A stretch of 64,000 nucleotides of DNA from Duganella sp. 1411 (GTDB taxonomy: Bacteria > Pseudomonadota > Gammaproteobacteria > Burkholderiales > Burkholderiaceae_D). The stretch spans positions 186,001 through 250,000 of the forward strand of contig NZ_JAFICD010000010.1 in NCBI RefSeq assembly GCF_017833525.1. Reading direction: 5' to 3'. The translations under genes and the position numbers were made by a program. Of the stretch, positions 51,680 to 60,830 are shown piece after piece; within the stretch, counting starts at the first letter, position 1, and each line of letters begins with the position of its first letter. The notes beneath the pieces are model-generated. The model saw only the letters and a list, made by a program, of their open reading frames with translations. It was not told the origin of the DNA and made no database searches.

Positions 51680-52588
51680 ATGAACCTGGAACTACGGCAG
51701 CTGCGCTATTTTGTCACCGTGGCCGAGGAACTCCACTTCGGCAAGGCGGCCCTGCGCCTGCACATGACGCAGCCGCCGCTGTCGCAGACGATCCAGGCGC
51801 TCGAGCAGTTGCTCGGCGCCGCGCTGTTCGAGCGCAGCCGCCGTGGCGTGGCGCTGACGCCGGCCGGCCTGGCGCTGCTGCCGGAGGCCAGGAGGATGCT
51901 GGCGCGGGCGCAGGAGCTGCCGCAGCTGGTCCAGCGCGCCGCCGCCGGCGAGGTGGGACGCCTGACGCTGGCCTTCGTCTCCTCGGCCGACTACAGCGTG
52001 CTGCCGCCCTTCCTGCGCGCCTACCGCGCCGCCTATCCGCAGGTGCAGATCACGCTGCAGGAGGCCACGTCCGACCTGCAGCTCGACGACCTGCTGCACA
52101 ACCGCATCGACGCCGGCCTGCTGATCCCTCCGCTGCCAGACAAGGCCAAACTGGAACTGGAGTACCTGCCGGTGCTGAACGAGCCGCTGGTGCTGGCCGT
52201 GCCGGCCGGGCTGCTGCCGAAAAAGGGCAAGGTGGCGCTGGCCGCGCTGCCGCCGTTGCCGCTGATCGTCTTCCCGCGCGCGATCTCGCCGGCGCTGTAC
52301 GACGCCATCGTCTCGGTGTTCCGCGAGGCCGGCATCACGCCGGAGATCGGCCAGCAGGCGATCCAGATGCAGACCATCGTCAGCCTGGTGTCGGCCGGCA
52401 TGGGCATGGCGCTGGTGCCGCAGTCGGTGTCCAACCTGATGCGGCCCGGGGTAGAATACCGGGCTTTGGCGGACGCCAGCCCGCTGGTCGAAACAGGCCT
52501 GGCCTGGCGCCGCGACAACGCCTCGCCGGTGCTGCGGGGCTTTTTGGAATTACTGAGCAAGAATCTAGGAAAGAACGCCTTATGCTGA
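51680..52588 (+). CDS. LysR-type transcriptional regulator
   Basis: 302 residues with a winged helix (LRQLRYFVTVAEELHFGKAALRL) and a LysR effector domain of the BenM/CatR-like kind (RLTLAFVSSADYSVLPPFLRAY). GAACGAGG precedes the ATG. It diverges from ilvD and its last seven bases overlap the lgt start, so lgt is translationally coupled to it. The regulated gene may be ilvD. Confidence 0.88.
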   Translation: MNLELRQLRYFVTVAEELHFGKAALRLHMTQPPLSQTIQALEQLLGAALFERSRRGVALTPAGLALLPEARRMLARAQELPQLVQRAAAGEVGRLTLAFVSSADYSVLPPFLRAYRAAYPQVQITLQEATSDLQLDDLLHNRIDAGLLIPPLPDKAKLELEYLPVLNEPLVLAVPAGLLPKKGKVALAALPPLPLIVFPRAISPALYDAIVSVFREAGITPEIGQQAIQMQTIVSLVSAGMGMALVPQSVSNLMRPGVEYRALADASPLVETGLAWRRDNASPVLRGFLELLSKNLGKNALC

Positions 52589-53442
52589 TACACCCGATGC
52601 CCGATCCGGTCGCCATCCATCTGGGACCGGTGGCGATCCACTGGTATGGCTTGATGTACGTGCTGGCCTTCGCGCTGTTCGTCACGCTGGGCCGGGTGCG
52701 CATCAAGCAGCCGCACATCGCCGCGCAGGGCTGGCGCAAGGAGGACCTGGACGACATGCTATTCTACGGGATGCTGGGGGTCGTCATCGGCGGCCGGCTG
52801 GGCGAGGTGCTGTTCTACGAGCCGGTCAAATACTTCTCCAACCCGATCGAGATCTTCAAGATCTGGCACGGCGGGATGTCGTTCCACGGCGGCTTCCTGG
52901 GCGTGCTGATCGCGATGGCGGTGTGGTCGCGCCGCGCCGGCCGCAACCTGCTCGACGTCTACGACTTCATCGCCCCGCTGGTGCCGCTCGGTTACGCGGC
53001 GGGACGCCTGGGTAACTTCATCAACGCCGAACTGCCGGGCCGCGTGGTGTCCGATCCGTCGCTGCCGTGGGCGATGATGTGGCCGGACATCTCGTATCCG
53101 CTGTTCCCCAACCCGGTGTTCCTGCCAGGGCTGCGCCATCCGTCGCCGATCTACCAGATGCTGATCGACGGGCTGCTGGTGTTCGTGATCCTGTGGCTGT
53201 ACGCGCGCAAGGAGCGTCCGCGCCTGGCGGTGGGCGCGTTCTACACGCTGCTGTACGGGTGCGCGCGCTTCTTCACCGAGTACTTCCGCACGCCGGACTG
53301 GGAGACCACGGTGCTGGGCATGCCGATCACCTCCGGCCAGGTGCTGTCGCTGCCGATGATCGTCGGCGCCATCGCCATGCTGGTGTGGGCCTACAAGGTC
53401 AAACAAAAGGGCCGCGCACCTATCCTGCCGCGCGCGAGCTAA
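52582..53442 (+). CDS. lgt: Prolipoprotein diacylglyceryl transferase
   Basis: 286 residues with seven membrane helices. The invariant HGG region IWHGGMSFHGGFLG and the Lgt signature GRLGNFINAELPGR are present. The enzyme attaches diacylglycerol to the lipobox Cys of lipoproteins, such as the NodT-like and Rhs-linked ones in this window. The ATG lies inside the last codons of the LysR gene. Confidence 0.96.
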   Translation: MLIHPMPDPVAIHLGPVAIHWYGLMYVLAFALFVTLGRVRIKQPHIAAQGWRKEDLDDMLFYGMLGVVIGGRLGEVLFYEPVKYFSNPIEIFKIWHGGMSFHGGFLGVLIAMAVWSRRAGRNLLDVYDFIAPLVPLGYAAGRLGNFINAELPGRVVSDPSLPWAMMWPDISYPLFPNPVFLPGLRHPSPIYQMLIDGLLVFVILWLYARKERPRLAVGAFYTLLYGCARFFTEYFRTPDWETTVLGMPITSGQVLSLPMIVGAIAMLVWAYKVKQKGRAPILPRAS

Positions 53443-53458
53443 ACCCGCACCGCCACGC

Positions 53459-53488
53459 GGGGTCGTACCCCGTACGGGGTGCGACCCC
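53459..53488. repeat. 30-bp GC palindrome, copy 1
   Basis: GGGGTCGTACCCC - GTAC - GGGGTGCGACCCC, a near-perfect inverted repeat with one mismatch, 17 nt after the lgt stop. There is no T-run, so it is not a classic terminator. A second member is at 57884. Confidence 0.7.
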
Positions 53489-53532
53489 TAAGCTGGGACG
53501 CGGGCGTATCGCTAAACGCCTGCGGGCTTGAA

Positions 53533-53991
53533 CTACTTTAATAGCTTGACGATCGCCTTCCATTGCGCCGCCGTGACGGGCGTGATGGACAGGCGGCTGC
53601 CCTTCTGCAGCACCACCATGTCCTCCAGCGCCGGGATGGTCCGCATCTCGGCCAGCGACAGCAGGCGGGTTTTCTCCGTCCCCTTCACATCGACCGAAAT
53701 CCAGCGCGGCTGCTCGGGCGTCGCCTTGGCGTCGTAGTACTTGCTCTTCTTGTCGAACTGCGTGGCGTCGGGATACGGCCCGCCCACCACCACCGCCAGC
53801 CCGGCGATGCCCGGCTCCGGGCAGCTGGAGTGATAGAACAGCACACCGTCGCCGTCCTTCATCTGGTCGCGCATGAAATTGCGCGCCTGGTAGTTACGCA
53901 CGCCGAACCACGGCGTGGTCTGGCCGGGCGACGCCATAACGTCGTCGATACTGACCTCGTCCGGCTCGGACTTCATCAACCAATATTGCAT
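53533..53991 (-). CDS. EVE domain protein
   Basis: 152 residues covering the whole EVE domain: YWLMKSEPDEVSIDDV, WFGVRNYQARNFMRD and VLFYHSSCPEPGIAGLAVV. EVE domains have the PUA-like fold and bind modified bases in DNA or RNA. GGAG precedes the ATG at 53991; a longer in-frame leader has no ribosome site. The 6S RNA gene lies just upstream on the same strand, a familiar arrangement in betaproteobacteria. Confidence 0.9.
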   Translation of the reverse strand: MQYWLMKSEPDEVSIDDVMASPGQTTPWFGVRNYQARNFMRDQMKDGDGVLFYHSSCPEPGIAGLAVVVGGPYPDATQFDKKSKYYDAKATPEQPRWISVDVKGTEKTRLLSLAEMRTIPALEDMVVLQKGSRLSITPVTAAQWKAIVKLLK

Positions 53992-54059
53992 CGCTTTTCT
54001 CCAGACGAAAAAAAGCGGCTGCGCATTCACATGCTAACAACCGCTTTCTAAGTGTAAGG

Positions 54060-54245
54060 CCCCGCCTGTGCCGTCTTTGCCGGCATCCCGAACCAAACGG
54101 TTCAAGGTGGTCACAGTTAGTTCAATTTCGGGTTCATCGGTCTAGCGACGCTCACGCCCATCGAACAAAATTCCGCAACCGGTGCACATAAATGGTTCAA
54201 GGAATATATGGCAATCGCGAACACCGCAGGGTGAGAAGAAGTTTA
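54060..54245 (-). ncRNA. ssrS: 6S RNA
   Basis: About 185 bases between zapA and the EVE gene on the minus strand. The 5' part contains TGCGGTGTTCGCG and the 3' part has the conserved CACCTTGAACC...GGTTC segment seen in 6S RNAs, with GC-rich ends that can pair around a large central bubble. 6S RNA holds the sigma-70 RNA polymerase in stationary phase. Position next to zapA is the usual one. The exact ends are estimates. Confidence 0.75.
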
Positions 54246-54281
54246 CTCTCTTGTCCGCCGCAAAGGAAGGAGTTTAACGAA

Positions 54282-54593
54282 TTAAAACAGGGTTTCTTGT
54301 GGAGTCAGTGCGCTATCGAGCACTTTGTGCATGGCGCTGATCTTGGTCTGCACCTCCAGGATCGACATGTCCGACAACGGTCCCTGCGGCGCTTTCACCG
54401 ACAGGAATTCCGCCGCCATGCCGAGCGCGGCCATCACGGCGATGCGGTCGTTGCCCTTGATCTTGCCGGCGTCGCGGATGGTGGTCATCTTCATGTCCAG
54501 GAAGCTGGCCGCCTCGCGCAGCGCGCGCTCCTCCTCGGGTTTGCATACCAGGCGGTACGGCGAGCCCATGATGGTGACATCCAGCTGAATCAT
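54282..54593 (-). CDS. zapA: Cell division protein ZapA
   Basis: 103 residues. LDVTIMGSPYRLVCKPEEERALREAASFLDMKM is the ZapA N-terminal domain and the C-terminal half is a coiled coil (QTKISAMHKVLDSAL). ZapA bundles FtsZ filaments at mid-cell. The ATG overlaps the stop of the upstream ZapB-like gene (ATGA), so the two proteins are made together. Confidence 0.92.
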   Translation of the reverse strand: MIQLDVTIMGSPYRLVCKPEEERALREAASFLDMKMTTIRDAGKIKGNDRIAVMAALGMAAEFLSVKAPQGPLSDMSILEVQTKISAMHKVLDSALTPQETLF

Positions 54594-54850
54594 CGTACAT
54601 CCTCTTTTTCAGGCACGTCGCCGGCCGCTTGGTCCTGCTCGGCCGCCGGCTCGCCGTCCAGCGACGGCACCTTTTCCAGCAACGCCACGATGCGGTCGGA
54701 CGCTTCGCGCAGGCGGCGCTGATAACCCATGTTCTCGACCACGAGCGCGGCATTGGCTTGGCGCAACTGCGCGTTCTCGCGACGCAAGGCATTGGTCATC
54801 TCGGCCAACTGGTCGATCTTATCGGATAGTTCTTGGAATTCAGAAATCAT
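54590..54850 (-). CDS. ZapB-like coiled-coil cell division protein (TIGR02449 type)
   Basis: 86 residues, almost wholly coiled coil: FQELSDKIDQLAEMTNALRRENAQLRQANAALVVENMGYQRRL, followed by an acidic tail. It matches the small ZapB-like/TIGR02449 proteins that partner ZapA. The start at MISEFQ is chosen because it begins the coiled coil; an ATG 20 codons earlier gives an unrelated leader. Coupled to zapA by a 4-base overlap. Confidence 0.8.
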   Translation of the reverse strand: MISEFQELSDKIDQLAEMTNALRRENAQLRQANAALVVENMGYQRRLREASDRIVALLEKVPSLDGEPAAEQDQAAGDVPEKEDVR

Positions 54851-54983
54851 CCCGCCACTATAGGCAGCGCGCGGGGCGCCGTCAACCGAATCACGCGCCG
54901 GCGGCGCCATTTTGCGGCCGCCGACACGGATTTAATTAATGCCTAATACTGCGCGACACAATCTTATTACTTTGCCAGCCTTA

Positions 54984-57851
54984 TTACTTCACCAGCGGCT
55001 CGATCGTGACGTGGCCCTCGATGCCGCTGCCCTGACCGGGCTCGGCTTCGACGATCACATTGATTTCGCGCTTGCCGGTGCCCGCAGGCAACGACAAGTC
55101 CAGCGGCGCGGGCGCGTAGCCGTCCTTCTTGCCGACCAACACGCCGTCGACCCACACCTCGGCCTTGCCGCGGATGCCGCCGAAACGGATCAGGCCGTTC
55201 CCGTCGGCCAGGTTCTTGCGCGGCGTGAAGCTGGAGCGGTACAGGTGGTACTTGGCGCCGGCGCCGGCCCACAGCGGCGGCGAGCCCCAGCCCCAGGTGT
55301 TCATGTCGAAGCCGGCCAGTTTCTGGTTCGGGTCGGGACGCGTATCGCCGACCGGCGCGATGCGCCAGCTGCGCACGAACGTGGTCGGCGCGTCGGCGCT
55401 GGCGACGAACGGCTCGGCCGCCACCGCCTTGACCGGAATCGAAATCTTCGCCGCGCGCAGGCCGGGGGCCGTGGCCACCACGTCGATCGCTTGCTTGCTG
55501 TCCCAGTTGGTCTGCACGATCAGCTGCGCCAGGCCGTTGAACAAACGGCGCGTGGCGCCCTTCTCGTCCTCGTGCGAAGTCGGATCGCCGTTGCCATGGC
55601 CGATCGAGCGGCCGCCGCCCGTCACCGCGAACGTGACGTTGGCGTCGGCCAGCGGCACCGCGCGGCCTTGCGCGTCGAGCGCGCGCACGGTGATCGGCAT
55701 GGCGTCGCGGCCGTCGCCGGCCAGCTGCGCGCGGTCAGGCACCAGCTCCAGCGCGACGGCGGCGCCGGTGGTCTCCACCAACGTGCGCGCGACTTCCTTG
55801 CCGCCACGGTAACCGATCGCCTCCAGCTTGCCCGGCGCGTAAGGCACGTTGAAGAAGTTCATGCGGAACGGGTCGACCTGCTGCTCGCCCAGCGCTTTAC
55901 CGTTCAACAGCAATTGCACCTTCTCGACGTTGGCCATCACCATCACGCGGATGTCCTTGCCCTCGCTGCCGCTCCAGTTCCAGTGCGGCGCGATGTGGAT
56001 CAGCGGACGGTCCTTGATCCACTGGACCTGGTGGATATAGTAGGCGTTCTTCGGGAAGCCGTTCAGGTCCATGATGCCGAACACCGAGCTGACGGCGGGC
56101 CAATCGTTCGGCGTCGGTTCGCCGCGATAATCGAAGCCGGTCCAGACGAAGCCGCCCGCGACGTAGGGACGGGCGGCGATCGCCTCCCAGGCGTCGCGGT
56201 GGGTGTTGCCCCACAGGGCCGCATCGCTCAGGTCATCGTAGCTGGCGATGATGCCCTTTTCCTTGATGGTCTTGAACTCGCCGCGCGTCATGAACGCCGA
56301 CGTGTCCTCCGAACTGGTGAAAGGCTTGTTCGGGAAGGCCTTGTGATAGCGGTCGTAGTCCGGCACCTGGTAGTTGGCGCCGACCACGTCGACCGCGTGC
56401 GAGACGTTCAAGTCGCTGAAGAAGCCACCGTTCATCGCCGCCGTCACCGGACGGGTATCGTCCAGCGATTTGACCACGGCGGCCATGCGGCGCACCATCT
56501 CGTAGCCGACTTCCGAACCCTGCACCGGCTCCTCGTTAAACACCGACCACAGGACGATGCCCGGATGGTGGCGGTCGCGCTTGACCATCCACTCCAGCTG
56601 CTTCATGTAGTCCGGCGACGGATTGAAGTTGCGGTTCTCGTCCATGACGACAAAGCCCATGCGGTCGACCATGTCGAGCACCTCGGCCGCCGGCGCGTTG
56701 TGCGAGAAGCGGATCGCGTTCACGCCCAGTTCCTTCAGGCGGCGCAGGCGGTACTCCCACACCGAATCCGGGATCGCCACGCCGACGCCGGCATGGTCCT
56801 GGTGGATGCACACGCCCTGCAGCTTGAGGTGTTCGCCGTTGAGGAAGAAGCCTTGCTGCGCGTCGAAGCGGATGCTGCGGAAGCCGGTGTGCAGCGACAC
56901 CTCGTCCTGCGCCTTGCCGTCCTGGATGACGCGGGTGGCCACGCGATACAGATTAGTCTTGGCGATCGACCACAGGGCCGGATCGTTGACGGAAAACGGC
57001 AGCTTGACGACGGCGTCCTTCAGCACGCCGATGCTGGCCTTGGCGGTCTGGCGGCCGACCTGCTTGCCGGCCGGGTCGAACAGCGTGACTTCGACGGTGA
57101 CGTCCGATGCCTGCTTGCCGCTGTTGTTGACGGTGACTTCCACCGGCAAGGTCCATTGCTTGCCTTTGCCGGCGCGCGGCACGGCGTACACGCCGTCGGT
57201 GGCCACGTGCAGCGGCGCGCGCTTGACCAGCCACGCGTGGCGGTACATGCCGGCGCCCTCGTACCACCAACCCTCCATCGCCTCGGCGTCGGCGCGGATC
57301 GAGATGGTGTTGAGCGAGTCGCCGTAGTTCAGATACGGGGTGATGTCGATATTGCTGGTGTTGTAGCCGGACCAGTTGCGGTTGACCACATTGCCGTTGA
57401 CCCAAACCGTGGCATGGGTGGCGATGGCGTCGAACTGCAGTTCGAAGTGGCGGCCGCGATCGGCCGGGTCGACCTTCAGGTAGCGGCGGTACCAGCCGAT
57501 GCCGCGCGGGCGATAGCCCTGCGAGATGTTGGCCTTGGGGTCGAACGGACCTTCGACGGCCCAGTCGTGCGGCAGATCGAGGCGGCGCCAGTCGGAGTCG
57601 TCGAACTCGGTGCCGGCCGCGCCGGGCGCGTTGCCGGCCTTGGCATTGCTATACGATTCCTCGTGGCCGACAATGGGCGGCTGGACCACGTCGCCCAGAT
57701 GGAACAGCCAGCCGCGGTCGAGCGACAGGCGCTCGCGCCCCGCCTTGACCTCCGGCTTGTTGGTAGCGGTGGCCGCGTGGGCGGACACGCAGGCCGCCAG
57801 CAGCAAAAAGGCGGAGCATACGCGCCGCCAGTTGAAGATGTTGGAATTCAA
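54984..57851 (-). CDS. Exported GH2 family beta-galactosidase-like enzyme
   Basis: 955 residues with a signal peptide (FNWRRVCSAFLLLAACVSAHA). The GH2 modules follow in order: sugar-binding domain (HFELQFDAIATHATVWVNGN), immunoglobulin-like domain, TIM barrel with the acid/base Glu in LWSVFNEEP, and C-terminal beta domains including a carbohydrate-binding-like end. It removes beta-linked galactose or a related sugar in the periplasm. The start is probably the TTG at 57851, with GGGAG 11 bases upstream; the ATG at 57899 lies inside a palindrome and lacks a ribosome site. Follows the TonB receptor gene. Confidence 0.85.
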   Translation of the reverse strand: MNSNIFNWRRVCSAFLLLAACVSAHAATATNKPEVKAGRERLSLDRGWLFHLGDVVQPPIVGHEESYSNAKAGNAPGAAGTEFDDSDWRRLDLPHDWAVEGPFDPKANISQGYRPRGIGWYRRYLKVDPADRGRHFELQFDAIATHATVWVNGNVVNRNWSGYNTSNIDITPYLNYGDSLNTISIRADAEAMEGWWYEGAGMYRHAWLVKRAPLHVATDGVYAVPRAGKGKQWTLPVEVTVNNSGKQASDVTVEVTLFDPAGKQVGRQTAKASIGVLKDAVVKLPFSVNDPALWSIAKTNLYRVATRVIQDGKAQDEVSLHTGFRSIRFDAQQGFFLNGEHLKLQGVCIHQDHAGVGVAIPDSVWEYRLRRLKELGVNAIRFSHNAPAAEVLDMVDRMGFVVMDENRNFNPSPDYMKQLEWMVKRDRHHPGIVLWSVFNEEPVQGSEVGYEMVRRMAAVVKSLDDTRPVTAAMNGGFFSDLNVSHAVDVVGANYQVPDYDRYHKAFPNKPFTSSEDTSAFMTRGEFKTIKEKGIIASYDDLSDAALWGNTHRDAWEAIAARPYVAGGFVWTGFDYRGEPTPNDWPAVSSVFGIMDLNGFPKNAYYIHQVQWIKDRPLIHIAPHWNWSGSEGKDIRVMVMANVEKVQLLLNGKALGEQQVDPFRMNFFNVPYAPGKLEAIGYRGGKEVARTLVETTGAAVALELVPDRAQLAGDGRDAMPITVRALDAQGRAVPLADANVTFAVTGGGRSIGHGNGDPTSHEDEKGATRRLFNGLAQLIVQTNWDSKQAIDVVATAPGLRAAKISIPVKAVAAEPFVASADAPTTFVRSWRIAPVGDTRPDPNQKLAGFDMNTWGWGSPPLWAGAGAKYHLYRSSFTPRKNLADGNGLIRFGGIRGKAEVWVDGVLVGKKDGYAPAPLDLSLPAGTGKREINVIVEAEPGQGSGIEGHVTIEPLVK

Positions 57852-57883
57852 ATTGGACTCCCGATAGGCGAAACCCGAAAACC

Positions 57884-57913
57884 TGGGGCCGTACCCCATC
57901 CGGGGTACGGCCC
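57884..57913. repeat. 30-bp GC palindrome, copy 2
   Basis: GGGGCCGTACCCC - ATCC - GGGGTACGGCCCC with perfect 13-bp arms, between the TonB receptor and the GH2 genes. Same architecture as the copy at 53459. Confidence 0.7.
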
Positions 57914-57928
57914 CGCCTGGCTGTGCGG

Positions 57929-57970
57929 GTTAAAAAAAAACGGAGCAGCGCTTTCACGCACCGCTCCGTA
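57929..57970 (-). terminator. Rho-independent terminator after the TonB receptor gene
   Basis: On the minus strand ACGGAGC pairs with GCTCCGT across a 16-nt loop and is followed by nine T residues, about 50 nt after the receptor stop. Confidence 0.75.
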
Positions 57971-58018
57971 AAACCACGATAAAAAGGTTACAGCGAACTA
58001 CAACAAACTAAACCCGCA

Positions 58019-60652
58019 TTACAGCTTGAACGACAGGCCCAGGTTGAAGCGGCGACCGAACTCGGTCACTTCCTGCTGCACAGGGATGTTGGCGCTGGTG
58101 TAGACCGCCTTCTGGTTGGTCAGGTTGTCGATGCCGAAGCGCAGCTGGATGTTAGGCGTGATCTGCTTGGCCAGGTTCAGCGTCAGATAGGTTTCGGCTT
58201 CGTTCTCGATCAGCTGACCGGCGTTCCAGGTCGGGTTACGCACGAAGGCGCTCTTGTAGTTGGCCGACAGACGCGCTTCGTAACCGGCTTTTTCGTACCA
58301 CAGGGTCACGCCGCCGTTGTGCTTCATCAGGCCTTCGATCGGGTACGGATTGACCGTTGGCGTGGCTTCGCGGATGTTGCTGGTGGTGTAGGCGTAGTTG
58401 CTGGCGATGCCCAGGCCGTCGAACGGCGCCGGCAGACCGGTGAACGCTTGCTGGTACACCAGCTCCAGACCACGGATATCGCCGCCGTCGCCGTTGATCG
58501 AACGGGTCACGGTCGCGGCGCGGCCGTTGATGACGGTGGTGTCGCTGGTCAGGGCGATGTAGCGCTGGACCTTCTTGTAGAACGCGCCGGCCGACAGCAG
58601 CGAACCTTTCGAGAAGTACCACTGGTAGGCCAGATCGACCTGGTTGGCCATCATCGGCTTGAGCTCGGGGTTACCGGCGCTGCCGGTGATCGGCTGGGTC
58701 GAATCGGCAACCACGTTCAGGTTGCGCGAGGCGCGCATTTCATCCATCGGCGCGCGCGACATGGCGCGGGCCAGGCTGAAACGGATCTGGTGTTCCTGCT
58801 TCTCATCCAGGTTGAAGATGGTGTTCAGGCTAGGCAGGATCTCGGTGTACGAGGTGCCGCCTTCCACATCGGTTGGCGCCGCGCCGTTCAGCGACTGCAT
58901 GCCGTAGCCGGTCTGCTTGGTGTGCACCACGCGCACGCCGACGTTGCCGCGATAGGTCTTGCCGAAGGCTTCGCCATCCAGGTCGCCCTGGATGAAGGCC
59001 GAGGTGCTGCGCTCCTTGACCTTCCAGCCCGACAGCAAGTCGTTCTGGGTCTGCGGACGGCCGCTAGGATCGAACGCGTTCGGACCGAAGGCCGCCGCCG
59101 TGCTGGCGCCGAAGTCCTTCAGCACGATGTACGAAGGGAAGCCGGAGACGTTGACGGTCTCGTAGTCGGAAGCCGGGATCGCCGAGTTCTGCGACAGCTG
59201 CCAGGTGGTCTGGCGATAGCTCTTCTCGCGGTCCGAGGCGCGCACGCCAACCTTGATGCGGTTGATGATGCTGTTGTCGATCGCGCGCGCGGCCGTGAAC
59301 GACGCCGCGTTCAGCAAATCCTTCACGTGGCCGTCGGTGTCGACGTACAGGGTCGGCGCCTCGAAGTTGGCCGGGTTGCCGGTGTCGATGCCGCCGAAGT
59401 TGTAGCTCTGGCGCTCGTCGCCGGTGAACGACCAGTTGATCTGGACCGGAATGCTCGACAGCGAATTCTGACGCAGGTCGCGCCACTGGCTGGAGCGCAG
59501 CGCGTGCGAGGTCGACAGATCGGTCTCGACTTTCCAGTCGCCGATGTTGACCTTGGCGTTCAAGCCGCTGGCCGACACGCTGCTGTCCTGGATCCAGTGC
59601 GCGTCGTTGTTGATGACCTTGGACCAGTTCAGCGTGCCGCCGGCGACGTAGCCGTTGCGGATATCGAGGTTGCTGAAGTTACCCGAGTTGCCGCCGTCCC
59701 AGTTGCCCATGTCGCCGGTCCAGTGCTGCATCTGGGCTTCGTTGATCTTGGTGCGCGCGTAGTAGCTGTCGGCGGTGATCAGGACGTCGTTGTTCGGTTT
59801 CCATTCGACCTTGCCCAACACGCTGGAACGCTTGTTGCTGCCGCGGCGCACGTCGTCCTGGAAGCCCCACGGGGTTTTGTCGACCTTGCCGTCGCCGTTG
59901 ATGTCGGCCGAGTGGTCTTCGTTGAAGCCCCAGTGGCGCACGTTCTTCTGCACCGACGGCTGGTCCTGATAGCTGAATGCGATGGCCGCGCCCAGGGTCT
60001 TGTTCAGGAACTGGTCGATGTAGATGCCGCCCACGCGCGGCGCGGTCTTGTCGGCGCCGGCGATGTCCTTGGCCAGCGCGTAGTACAGCGCGTCGGCCTT
60101 CAACGACACCTGGCGGCCGCTGTACTTCAGCGGCGAGACGGTTTGCAGATCGATGGTGGTGGCGATGCCACCCTCGGCGATTTCCGCGTTCTGCGTTTTG
60201 TAGACGGTCGCGCCGCTCACCGACTCCGACGGGAACTGCTCGAAACGCACGGCGCGGTTAGGTTCCGACGACGCCAGTTCGCGGCCGTTCAGGGTCGCGC
60301 CGATGAAGCGTGGGCCCATGCCGCGGGCGACGATCTGCGACGCGTTGCCGCGATCGAGGCCGGACGACAGGCCTGGCAGGCGCGCCAGCGATTCGGCGAT
60401 GGTGGTGTCCGGCAGCTTGCCGATGTCTTCCGACGATACGACTTCCACGATGCTGTTGCTGGCTTCCTTGGCCGCCAGCGCGTTGCGCACCGAGGCGCGG
60501 ATACCGGTCACGTTCACTTGCTGGATCTCGCCGGCGGCTGGCGTGGCCGCTGGCGCAGCGGTGGTGTCCTGGGCTTGTGCGAAGGCCTGTTGCGCCATCA
60601 GCGGGGTGGTGAAGAGCGTGGCGATGAGCCAGCTGATTTTCTTGTGCTTCAT
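58019..60652 (-). CDS. TonB-dependent outer membrane receptor
   Basis: 877 residues with a signal peptide (ending QQAFA), a TonB-box-like stretch followed by a plug domain (VRNALAAKEASNSIVEVVSSEDIGKLPDTTIAESLARLPG) and a 22-strand barrel ending with the aromatic-terminated FGRRFNLGLSFKL. It takes large ligands across the outer membrane using TonB energy. Placed upstream of the GH2 enzyme gene, it likely imports a galactoside oligomer. The GGAG fits the ATG at 60652 better than that at 60658. Confidence 0.92.
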   Translation of the reverse strand: MKHKKISWLIATLFTTPLMAQQAFAQAQDTTAAPAATPAAGEIQQVNVTGIRASVRNALAAKEASNSIVEVVSSEDIGKLPDTTIAESLARLPGLSSGLDRGNASQIVARGMGPRFIGATLNGRELASSEPNRAVRFEQFPSESVSGATVYKTQNAEIAEGGIATTIDLQTVSPLKYSGRQVSLKADALYYALAKDIAGADKTAPRVGGIYIDQFLNKTLGAAIAFSYQDQPSVQKNVRHWGFNEDHSADINGDGKVDKTPWGFQDDVRRGSNKRSSVLGKVEWKPNNDVLITADSYYARTKINEAQMQHWTGDMGNWDGGNSGNFSNLDIRNGYVAGGTLNWSKVINNDAHWIQDSSVSASGLNAKVNIGDWKVETDLSTSHALRSSQWRDLRQNSLSSIPVQINWSFTGDERQSYNFGGIDTGNPANFEAPTLYVDTDGHVKDLLNAASFTAARAIDNSIINRIKVGVRASDREKSYRQTTWQLSQNSAIPASDYETVNVSGFPSYIVLKDFGASTAAAFGPNAFDPSGRPQTQNDLLSGWKVKERSTSAFIQGDLDGEAFGKTYRGNVGVRVVHTKQTGYGMQSLNGAAPTDVEGGTSYTEILPSLNTIFNLDEKQEHQIRFSLARAMSRAPMDEMRASRNLNVVADSTQPITGSAGNPELKPMMANQVDLAYQWYFSKGSLLSAGAFYKKVQRYIALTSDTTVINGRAATVTRSINGDGGDIRGLELVYQQAFTGLPAPFDGLGIASNYAYTTSNIREATPTVNPYPIEGLMKHNGGVTLWYEKAGYEARLSANYKSAFVRNPTWNAGQLIENEAETYLTLNLAKQITPNIQLRFGIDNLTNQKAVYTSANIPVQQEVTEFGRRFNLGLSFKL

Positions 60653-60830
60653 GTGCATCTCCAGTGTTTGTATTAGTTCCGTCTCTGATACAGAGCGGAC
60701 GGATAGACTGGATGCTAGCGAAACACTAGTTCATAAGCCAATAGCTAATTGCATTCTGTCCATATCAAGTTCGTATATCAGACATACACAATGGCGCAAA
60801 CAGCAATAGATCAGCGATGAAAACGGGGAG

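Noticed and set aside
54939..57971. A 1010-codon plus-strand frame opposite the GH2 gene
   Set aside because: Shadow frame with no recognised domain; the GH2 protein is complete on the other strand.
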